Below are positions 53,429 to 62,114 of a stretch of 64,000 nt of DNA, one piece after another. The stretch spans positions 54,778-118,777 of the forward strand of contig JAQUIG010000005.1 of NCBI GenBank assembly GCA_028683435.1, given 5' to 3'. This DNA is from Desulfuromonadaceae bacterium (GTDB taxonomy: Bacteria; Desulfobacterota; Desulfuromonadia; Geobacterales; Pseudopelobacteraceae). The notes under the pieces are model-generated. The model had not been told where the DNA came from and made no database searches. It saw only the letters and a list, made by a program, of their open reading frames with translations. Position 1 is the stretch's first letter; each line of letters opens with the position of its first letter. The position numbers and the translations under genes are program-made.

Positions 53429-55243
53429 ATGGGCACAGAGTATAATTCAATACCTGACATGCTGAGAAAGAATGCAGAAAAATTTAAAAACAGGTCTGCA
53501 CTCAAGTATCGAAAGCTGGAGAACGGATTTGTAACCCTGACATACCCCGCATACTATGATCGTGCCTTGATGGCTGCTCGTGGGTTGATAAAGATGGGGA
53601 TAAAAAAGGGGGATCGGGTCGGTATCCTGTCGGAAAACCGCGCCGGGTGGGTAATTGCCGATATGGGAATTTTGTGCGCCGGGGCGGTTACTGTCCCGAT
53701 TTATCCCACCAACACACCGGAGCATATCGAGTATATGGTTAACCACTCAGGGGCAAAGATTCTTTTTGTCTCGGGTAAGTTCCAATATTCAAAACTGCTG
53801 AGTGTCAGGGAATCGATGCCAGGTCTTGAACTGGTTGTTTCTTTCGAACGTTTTTTGGGTAATGCGTCATTGCCGGTTATTACCTTTTACCAGCTCTCCG
53901 AAATAGACACCACCATAACCCCGGAAGAAAGAAAAGAGATCGAGTCAGTCATCGACCAGATTTCACCGGGGGATCTGCTGACCTTGATTTATACCTCCGG
54001 GACCACAGGGGTACCGAAAGGTGTGATGCTCACTCACAACAATATTCTGACAAACACACGATATCTGACGGAACAGAGTGGGGATTTAATCTCTGAAAAT
54101 GATGTTTTTCTGAGTTTTTTACCGCTCAGTCATGTTCTGGAGAGAACGGCAGGATATTATATGACGATCCGCAATGGCGCACTGATGGCATTTGCCGACA
54201 GTATCGAAAAAGTGCCGGAAAATATGTTGGAGGTGAAGCCGACTTTGATGGTAAGCGTTCCAAGGCTTTTCGAAAAAATTTATCACCGTATTTACGATAA
54301 CGCCCATGAGATGCCGGCCATCAAGCGGAAGATTTTTCACTGGGCTGTGGCTGTCGGTAAACAATATGTTTACACTAAATATATCCTGAAAAAGCCAACG
54401 AGCGGGGTCGATCTGCAATATTCCATCGCCGACCGGTTGGTGTTCAGCAAAATACGGGAACGCTTTGGTGGCAGAATGAAACTTTTCTGCTGCGGTGGTG
54501 CGCCTCTTGACAAAACAATCAATGAGTTTTTCTGGATTATCGGTATTCCTGTTTTTGAAGGATACGGACTTACGGAAACAAGTCCCGCTATATCGTTCAA
54601 TAATTTTGAGCATGTTCGGTTTGGTTCGGTAGGGTTTCCACTCCGTGAAACTGAATTCAAAATTGCTGCAGATGGCGAGATTCTGGTCAAGGGACCTCAG
54701 GTCATGCACGGCTATTATAACAATCCGGAAGCAACAGCCGAGGTAATGCATGACGGCTGGTTTGCCACAGGGGATATCGGAAAAATCGAGGATGGATATA
54801 TTACGATTACCGACCGCAAAAAAGAGCTCATTATCACCGCTGGCGGCAAGAATATAGCGCCGCAGCCGGTTGAAAACGAGCTGAAGATGGATAAGCATAT
54901 TTCATCAGTGTATGTCTATGGCGATCGCAAGCCTTATCTGACCGCATTGATTGTGCCGACCATTGAGAGACTGCTTGAGTTTGCCAAGGATCATCATATT
55001 GAATATTACGACCTTGATGACCTGGTCCGGCATGAACAGGTGCAAAAGATGTTTGAACATCGCATTGAAGAGATCAATAAGCGTCTTCCCCAGTATGAAA
55101 CAATAAAGAAGTTCGTCCTGCTGGCGTATGATTTTTCGATTGACGGCGGGGAATTGACACCAACGCTGAAACTCAGACGCAATGTTATTTATGAGAAATA
55201 CAAGCAGAAAATAGAGGATATGTACATAGACCATAGCAATTGA
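53429..55243 (+). CDS. fadD: Long-chain acyl-CoA synthetase (AMP-forming)
   Basis: Activates fatty acids as CoA thioesters. 604 residues: ATP site LIYTSGTTGVPKG, linker FEGYGLTETSPAISF, hinge ATGDIGKIEDGYITITDRKK and AGGKNIAPQPVENEL. GGAGG upstream of ATG 53429. Belongs to the group of long-chain synthetases with a 600-residue length. Followed by fadN after 40 bp. Transcribed from the control region shared with fadL. Confidence 0.93.
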   Translation: MGTEYNSIPDMLRKNAEKFKNRSALKYRKLENGFVTLTYPAYYDRALMAARGLIKMGIKKGDRVGILSENRAGWVIADMGILCAGAVTVPIYPTNTPEHIEYMVNHSGAKILFVSGKFQYSKLLSVRESMPGLELVVSFERFLGNASLPVITFYQLSEIDTTITPEERKEIESVIDQISPGDLLTLIYTSGTTGVPKGVMLTHNNILTNTRYLTEQSGDLISENDVFLSFLPLSHVLERTAGYYMTIRNGALMAFADSIEKVPENMLEVKPTLMVSVPRLFEKIYHRIYDNAHEMPAIKRKIFHWAVAVGKQYVYTKYILKKPTSGVDLQYSIADRLVFSKIRERFGGRMKLFCCGGAPLDKTINEFFWIIGIPVFEGYGLTETSPAISFNNFEHVRFGSVGFPLRETEFKIAADGEILVKGPQVMHGYYNNPEATAEVMHDGWFATGDIGKIEDGYITITDRKKELIITAGGKNIAPQPVENELKMDKHISSVYVYGDRKPYLTALIVPTIERLLEFAKDHHIEYYDLDDLVRHEQVQKMFEHRIEEINKRLPQYETIKKFVLLAYDFSIDGGELTPTLKLRRNVIYEKYKQKIEDMYIDHSN

Positions 55244-55283
55244 TATGCAGACAACACGTTACCAACGGGGAGGGAATAATCTA

Positions 55284-57671
55284 ATGAAACAGATCAATAA
55301 GGTAGCAGTTCTGGGAGCGGGGGTGATGGGGGCGACCATCGCCGCACACCTCGCAAACGCCGGTATTCAAGTGCTTCTGCTTGATATCGTGCCACGGGAG
55401 CCGAACGATGCCGAGAAGGCTTCCGGCCTCACAATCGTCGACAGCAGGGTGCGCAGCCGCATCGCCGCCGCCGGACGGGACGGACTGATGAAGATGAAGC
55501 CGGCCCCCTTCTTTCTGCCGGAGTATGCGGCCAACATCGAGGTCGGTAATTTTGACGACGACATGCCGAAGCTGAAAGAATGCGACTGGGTCGTCGAGGT
55601 TGTCATCGAGAATATGGCGATCAAAAAGCAGCTCTTCACCGAAAAGATCGTGCCGAACCTGAAGGAGGGGGCGATCCTCTCAACGAATACGAGCGGCCTG
55701 TCAGTCAACGAGATGGCGGAATGTCTGCCGGAGAGTGTCCGCAAGAATTTCCTCGTTACACATTTTTTCAACCCGCCACGCTATATGCGTCTTCTCGAGA
55801 TCGTTTCCTGCTCGGCTAGCGACCCGGCAGTCACCGCTTTTATGGCCGACTTCATCTCCAAGCGGCTCGGCAAGGGGATCGTCTACGCCAAGGATACCCC
55901 CAACTTTATTGCCAACCGCATCGGCGTGTACGCCATCTGCAATTGTGTCCGCACGATGATGGAGACCGGCATGACCGTCGAAGAGGTTGACGCCGTCGCC
56001 GGACCGGCCACTGCCCGCCCCAAAAGCGCGGCATTCCGTACCGCCGATCTGGTCGGCATCGACACCCTCCAGCATGTCGCAGGCAACTCGTACGAGCTGC
56101 TGATCAACGACGAACAGCGCGACATCTTCAAATTTCCCGATTTCGTGGGGGAGATGGTAGCCAAAGGGCTGCTCGGCAACAAGAGCAAGCAGGGGTTTTT
56201 CAAGAAAGTCAAGGGTGAGAAGGGGCAGGAGTTCTTCTATTACGATTACAAAACCGGCGAGTATGCTCCCGCGCAGCGTCCCAAGTTCGCTTCGATTGAA
56301 GCGGCCAAGTCTATCGACGATCCGGCCAAGCGCCTCAAGACGGTAGTCACCGGGAGCGACAAGGGTGCGCAGTTCGCCTGGACCAACCTGCGCGACACGT
56401 TGATCTATACCTTCAACCGGATTCCGGAGATCGCCGACGACGTCGTCAATATTGATAATGCGATGAAGTGGGGGTTTAACTGGGAACTCGGACCGTTCGA
56501 GATGCTGGACGCAATCGGTGTGTCCTATTTCGTGGAGCGTGCCGAGAAGGACGGTGTGACGGTGCCTGCCGGACTCAAGGCAATCGCGAGTTTCTACAAA
56601 TTCGAGAATGGGCGCAACTATTACTACGACATTCTGGATAACAAGTACCGCGAAGTGCCGCAGAAACCGACTCACATCAGCCTGTCGATCCTCAAGCGCA
56701 ACAATAAGGTGGTGGAAAAGAACAGCGGCGCTTCGGTAATCGATCTCGGTGACGGCGTACTCTGCCTTGAATTCCATACGAAGATGAACGCCATCGGTGG
56801 CGAGATCCTTTCGATGGTTCATAAAGCGGTCAAGCGCACCGAAGAAGAGGGCGTTGGTCTGGTGATCGCCAATGACGGGAGCATGTTTTCCGCTGGCGCA
56901 AACCTGATGTTACTTGTTATGGCGGTCGCTGAAGGAGCGTTCGACGAAATTGCCATGACGGTCAAGGGTTTCCAGAAGGCGATGATGGCGATCAAATACT
57001 CAAAAATCCCTGTTGTGGCCGCGCCACACAGCCTGGTTATGGGTGGCGGATGTGAAACCTGCCTCCACTCCGATGCGATAATTCCTCACGCCGAAACGTA
57101 TATGGGACTGGTTGAGCTCGGTGTCGGCCTGCTCCCGGCCGGTGGCGGCACGAAGGAGATGGCAATTCGCGCCATCAAGCTTGCCGAACAGTATGAGATC
57201 GATGCAACCCCTTTTATATTCAAGAATTTTATGAATATTGCAATGGCCAAGGTCAGTATGTCGGCAGCAGAACTGATCCCGATGGGCTTCATGCGCCAGG
57301 GGGATGCCATCACGATGGATATCGATAAACGTATCCATGACGCGAAGCTGAAGGCGATTTCGCTTGCAGCCAATTACCGCCCGGGACGACCATTGACTGA
57401 CCTTAAGGCCCCGGGGCGCGGCGTGGCTGCCAGCATCAAGTCGCAACTCTGGAACATGCAGATGGGCGGGTTTATTTCCGAATACGACCAATATCTGGCA
57501 GGTATGGTTGCCGATGTCATCACCGGCGGCGATGTGCCTGCCGGCACACTGATTACCGAAGAATACCTGCTGGATCTGGAGCGGGAGGCGTTTGTACGGC
57601 TCTGCGGCCAGAAGAAAACTCTGGAGCGTATTCAGCATATGCTCAAAAAGGGCAAACCGCTGCGGAACTAA
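55284..57671 (+). CDS. fadN: 3-hydroxyacyl-CoA dehydrogenase/enoyl-CoA hydratase fusion (FadN type)
   Basis: 795 residues. The dehydrogenase comes first (AVLGAGVMGATIAAHLANAG; catalytic segment FLVTHFFNPPRYMRLLEIV), the hydratase last (about 500-795; VMGGGCETCLHSD, YMGLVELGVGLLPAGGGTKE). This order is the reverse of E. coli FadB and matches FadN of Bacillus and FadB-type proteins of some anaerobes. ATG 55284 has GGGGAGGG upstream; ATG 55245 has none. The order fadN-fadA-fadE that follows matches the Bacillus operon. Confidence 0.92.
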   Translation: MKQINKVAVLGAGVMGATIAAHLANAGIQVLLLDIVPREPNDAEKASGLTIVDSRVRSRIAAAGRDGLMKMKPAPFFLPEYAANIEVGNFDDDMPKLKECDWVVEVVIENMAIKKQLFTEKIVPNLKEGAILSTNTSGLSVNEMAECLPESVRKNFLVTHFFNPPRYMRLLEIVSCSASDPAVTAFMADFISKRLGKGIVYAKDTPNFIANRIGVYAICNCVRTMMETGMTVEEVDAVAGPATARPKSAAFRTADLVGIDTLQHVAGNSYELLINDEQRDIFKFPDFVGEMVAKGLLGNKSKQGFFKKVKGEKGQEFFYYDYKTGEYAPAQRPKFASIEAAKSIDDPAKRLKTVVTGSDKGAQFAWTNLRDTLIYTFNRIPEIADDVVNIDNAMKWGFNWELGPFEMLDAIGVSYFVERAEKDGVTVPAGLKAIASFYKFENGRNYYYDILDNKYREVPQKPTHISLSILKRNNKVVEKNSGASVIDLGDGVLCLEFHTKMNAIGGEILSMVHKAVKRTEEEGVGLVIANDGSMFSAGANLMLLVMAVAEGAFDEIAMTVKGFQKAMMAIKYSKIPVVAAPHSLVMGGGCETCLHSDAIIPHAETYMGLVELGVGLLPAGGGTKEMAIRAIKLAEQYEIDATPFIFKNFMNIAMAKVSMSAAELIPMGFMRQGDAITMDIDKRIHDAKLKAISLAANYRPGRPLTDLKAPGRGVAASIKSQLWNMQMGGFISEYDQYLAGMVADVITGGDVPAGTLITEEYLLDLEREAFVRLCGQKKTLERIQHMLKKGKPLRN

Positions 57672-57683
57672 ATTTAACACAAA

Positions 57684-57784
57684 CCCTCCAAACCTCCCCT
57701 TATCACCAGAAGTAGGTGCCTCTAGGCAAGGGAGGCTTAAAGACTTCCCCCCTGATAAGGGGGGATTGAGGGGGGGTGGTTCTG
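57684..57784 (+). repeat. G/C-tract palindromic intergenic repeat, copy 1
   Basis: Runs CCCTCCAAACCTCCCC ... GGGAGGCTTAAAGACTT ... CCCCCCTGATAAGGGGGG, then ATTGAGGGGGG. It carries a unique insert (ATCACCAGAAGTAGGTGCCT) relative to copy 2. It can fold back on itself. Lies between fadN and fadA. Confidence 0.8.
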
Positions 57785-57818
57785 GATTATCATCACAAAT
57801 CTTTTACGGAGGTCATAC

Positions 57819-58991
<1,173 letters not shown>

Positions 58992-59070
58992 CCCCTCCAA
59001 ACCTCCCCTTGTCAGGGGAGGCTTAAAGGCTTCCCCCCTGATAAGGGGGGGATTGAGGGAGGTTGATTCT
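58992..59070 (+). repeat. G/C-tract palindromic intergenic repeat, copy 2
   Basis: CCCCTCCAAACCTCCCCTTG, then TCAGGGGAGGCTTAAAGGCT, CCCCCCTGATAAGGGGGG and GATTGAGGGAGG. Shorter than copy 1 but otherwise almost the same, with internal CCTCCCCTTGTCAGGGGAGG hairpin. Lies between fadA and fadE. Confidence 0.82.
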
Positions 59071-59083
59071 GACGTCAAAGGCA

Positions 59084-59114
59084 AATCCCCCTTAATCCCC
59101 CTTTTATAAAGGGA
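59084..59114 (+). repeat. Partial C-tract repeat element
   Basis: AATCCCCCTTAATCCCCCTT and TATAAAGGGAG form a shorter relative of the two preceding repeats, so the fadA-fadE gap holds one and a half elements. Confidence 0.6.
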
Positions 59115-59151
59115 GAGACTAAAACAAAAATACACAAAACGAGGTGAAACC

Positions 59152-60930
59152 ATGTCTTCAAAACTATTCAAAGGTGCTGAATATCTGATTACTGCCGCTG
59201 ATAAAAATGACGTTTTCACGCCGGAGGATTTCAGCGATGAACAGCGGCAGATCGGCGATACTACCGAACAGTTCGTCCTCAATGAGGTTCTCCCACTGCG
59301 CGAGGAGATCGAACATCACAACCTGCCGCTATCCGTAGAACTGATGAAAAAATGTGGTGATCTGGGGCTGCTCATGATTGATGCCCCGGAGGAATATGGC
59401 GGGCTTGAACTGGACAAGGCGACCAGTATGCTGGCGGCCGAAAAACTGGCCCAGGCCGGATCGTTTTCCGTAACCTATTCGGCCCATACCGGCATCGGCA
59501 CATTGCCGCTGGTATATTACGGCACCAAAGAACAAAAAGAAAAATATCTCGGTAAGATAATCTCCGGCGAGTGGATAGCCGCCTACTGTCTGACCGAACC
59601 GGGGTCGGGGAGCGATGCGCTGGGGGCTACTGCGACCGCAACCCTCTCTGCAGACGGCAAGCACTATATCCTCAACGGCACCAAACAGTTCATCACCAAC
59701 GGCGGCATCGCCAATCTCTACACCGTATTTGCCAAGATCGACAAGCAGCACTTCACCGGCTTTCTCGTCGAGCGGGGCACCGAGGGCCTAAGCGTCGGGC
59801 CGGAAGAAAACAAGATGGGGGTCAGGGGATCATCAACCACCCAGATCGTTCTGGTGGATGCCATGGTACCGGTTGAAAACCTGCTTGGTGAGGCTGGAAA
59901 GGGACACAAGATCGCCTTTAACGCCCTCAATGTCGGGCGTTTCAAGCTGGGTGCAGGCGCCACCGGTGCTTCAAAGACGGCAATGACCACCGGAATAAAA
60001 TATGCCAACGAGCGCAAGGCATTCGGCGTACCTATCGGATCCTTCGGTGCCATCCAGGAAAAAATTGCCGACATGAGCGCCGCGATCTTCGCCTCGGAAT
60101 CGGTCGTCTACCGCCTCGCAGGTCTGATCGACGACCGTCTGGCCACTCTCCCTAAAGACACGGCCGACTATTATAAAATCTATCAGCAAGGTATCGAGGA
60201 GTATTCGGTAGAATGTGCCATTGCCAAGGTTTTCTGCAGTGAGGTGCTGGCAGACGTTGTGGATTCAGTCGTTCAGATCCATGGCGGCTACGGTTTCATT
60301 CAGGAATACGCCGCCGAGAGTTACTATCGTGATGAGCGCATCAACCGGATCTGGGAAGGAACCAATGAAATTAATCGCCTGTTGATCCCCGGTATCATCT
60401 TGAAGCGTGCCATGAAGGGTGAAATCCCTCTGCAGAAAGAGGCGATGAAGGCGTTTGAATCGTTGATGTCACCGTCCTTTGATGAGTTTGACGATTCGGT
60501 GCCGTTTGCTGCGGAAAAAGCTTTGATCGCCAGCCTGAAGCAAGCCTTTCTGGTGCTGGCGGGGAGCGGTGTGCAAAAATTCATGAACACGATCAAGGAC
60601 GAGCAGGAGATCCTGCTGGCCGTTGCTGATCTGGCTATTAACGTTTTTGCCATCGAAAGCGTCGTGCTGCGCGCCGAAAAGATCCTGCCGAAATTGAGCG
60701 AGAGCAAACAAGCTTCCATAAACTCGGCCGTGAAGATTTTTACCTTTAATGGCACGGAAAAGGCTTCATCCGCCGCACGCCGGGCTGCCTATTACATTGA
60801 GGAAGGTGACACTCTGACCATGCTGCTGGCCGGTATCCGCAGGTTCACCAAATATGACGCGACCGGGCTGCTCAAGGCAAAACGTCAACTGGCAGCGGCC
60901 TCTATCGAAGCGGATAAGTATATTTTTTAA
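59152..60930 (+). CDS. fadE: Acyl-CoA dehydrogenase (long/very-long chain type)
   Basis: Introduces the trans-2 double bond using FAD. 592 residues, with AYCLTEPGSGSDALGATATA, GVRGSSTTQIVL and HGGYGFIQEYAAESYYRDER, then RIWEGTNEINRLL, whose Glu fits the catalytic base position. The extra C-terminal domain (about 400-592) is like VLCAD/FadE-type enzymes. GAGGTG precedes the ATG. An electron-transfer flavoprotein is needed but not encoded in the window. Confidence 0.93.
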   Translation: MSSKLFKGAEYLITAADKNDVFTPEDFSDEQRQIGDTTEQFVLNEVLPLREEIEHHNLPLSVELMKKCGDLGLLMIDAPEEYGGLELDKATSMLAAEKLAQAGSFSVTYSAHTGIGTLPLVYYGTKEQKEKYLGKIISGEWIAAYCLTEPGSGSDALGATATATLSADGKHYILNGTKQFITNGGIANLYTVFAKIDKQHFTGFLVERGTEGLSVGPEENKMGVRGSSTTQIVLVDAMVPVENLLGEAGKGHKIAFNALNVGRFKLGAGATGASKTAMTTGIKYANERKAFGVPIGSFGAIQEKIADMSAAIFASESVVYRLAGLIDDRLATLPKDTADYYKIYQQGIEEYSVECAIAKVFCSEVLADVVDSVVQIHGGYGFIQEYAAESYYRDERINRIWEGTNEINRLLIPGIILKRAMKGEIPLQKEAMKAFESLMSPSFDEFDDSVPFAAEKALIASLKQAFLVLAGSGVQKFMNTIKDEQEILLAVADLAINVFAIESVVLRAEKILPKLSESKQASINSAVKIFTFNGTEKASSAARRAAYYIEEGDTLTMLLAGIRRFTKYDATGLLKAKRQLAAASIEADKYIF

Positions 60931-60956
60931 CTACTCAGGTCAAAGGATTAAAAGGC

Positions 60957-61084
60957 ATTTAACGCAAAGACGCTAAGAACGTCAAAAACTAAGAATTATC
61001 GTTTTACCCCAAAGACTTTTGGCTCTTTTTATTGGTTTTCCTTGCGTCTTCGCGTCGTTGCGTCTTTGCGTCTTTGCGTTAAAT
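60957..61084. repeat. Inverted-repeat element with 17-bp perfect arms
   Basis: ATTTAACGCAAAGACGC (60957-60973) and GCGTCTTTGCGTTAAAT (61068-61084) are exact reverse complements about 94 bp apart. Between them the sequence repeats short variants of the arms. Lies between fadE and the MBL gene. Confidence 0.85.
61041..61080 (+). repeat. Five tandem 8-bp units (TTTGCGTC type)
   Basis: CTTGCGTC, TTCGCGTC, GTTGCGTC, TTTGCGTC and TTTGCGTT in direct tandem. GCGT recurs exactly every eight bases. Forms the right half of the inverted-repeat element. Confidence 0.85.
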
Positions 61085-61166
61085 TTTTTGACTCAGGATT
61101 TCATGGTTGTTGAGCTTGTTATTTCATAGTGTTGGGTAGTTAAGTTAATTGTTTATTCGGAGTCCC

Positions 61167-62102
61167 ATGCGCCAGCACACAATACAGACCCCCTATATGG
61201 TGGGAGAGGTTCACTTCTACAGCATCGAGCGTGACAGTGGGCTTGCTCTCTTTGATACCGGTCCACCCACTCCCGAGGGTGAGGCTGCCCTGCTGGCGAA
61301 CGTCGATCTCAAGCGCTTGAAATACCTCTTCATCACCCATTGCCACGTCGATCACTACGGTCTTGCCAACTTTATCCTTCATAACAGCGATGCGGAGGTA
61401 TTCATCCCGCGCAAGGACGCCATCAAATTACAGCGCCACGATGAACGGATGGCGTGCATAGCTGGACTCCTGTGCGGTTACGGTTTTGGGGAAGACTTTG
61501 CGGTCCAGTTGCGTGAAACCTTTACACGGCACAAGTTGTTTTCCGGCACCCCTGAACGCTTCCGGGTTGTTGAGGAAGCTGAGGAGCTGGCCGAACAGGG
61601 AATCAGCTGCCTTCACTGTCCGGGACACTCGCAGAGCGACCTGATCTACCTTTTGAATGGATATGCAGTTACCGGAGATGTGCTGCTGAGAGACATTTTC
61701 CAGGCGCCGCTGCTTGATATCGATCTGGACAGTTTTAGCGGGCGCTTCAAAAATTATGACGCGTACTGTCGTTCGCTGCTTAACCTGGCACAGATCCGCG
61801 GGCGGCAGATCATGCCGGGACACCGCCAGTATGTAAACAGTCTGGATGATGCCGTCCTGTATTATATCAGGACGTTGTTCGAGCGCGCAGCAAAGCTGCT
61901 CCCCTTCAGAAACCTGCCGATCAATGAAATCATTGAACGCCTGTTCAAAGGGAGGTTGGTTGAGCCGTTTTTTATCTATCTGAAGGTATCAGAGATCATT
62001 TTTATGCTGGATTTTATCGAGCAGCCTGAACTGCTCAAGGCGTCACTAGAGCAGATCGGCCTGTTTGAACAGGCACGTCACCGCTATGAGGCTTTTATTT
62101 GA
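61167..62102 (+). CDS. MBL-fold metallo-hydrolase
   Basis: 311 residues. Metal site THCHVDHYG (HxHxDH), then CPGHSQSD, TGDVLL and MPGHRQ, the further metal ligands. The C-terminal helical extension (about 225-311) is like that of lactonase/LACTB2-type proteins. ATG 61167 with CGGAG upstream is preferred to TTG 61149. It ends one base before an ATG (62103). Substrate unknown; position suggests acyl-CoA or thioester work. Confidence 0.85.
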   Translation: MRQHTIQTPYMVGEVHFYSIERDSGLALFDTGPPTPEGEAALLANVDLKRLKYLFITHCHVDHYGLANFILHNSDAEVFIPRKDAIKLQRHDERMACIAGLLCGYGFGEDFAVQLRETFTRHKLFSGTPERFRVVEEAEELAEQGISCLHCPGHSQSDLIYLLNGYAVTGDVLLRDIFQAPLLDIDLDSFSGRFKNYDAYCRSLLNLAQIRGRQIMPGHRQYVNSLDDAVLYYIRTLFERAAKLLPFRNLPINEIIERLFKGRLVEPFFIYLKVSEIIFMLDFIEQPELLKASLEQIGLFEQARHRYEAFI

Positions 62103-62114
62103 ATGGAGAACATC

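Noticed and set aside
55701..56822. 373-residue open frame on the minus strand inside fadN
   Set aside because: Mirror of a GC-rich codon pattern; no domain, no ribosome site, and the plus strand has a clear full-length enzyme.
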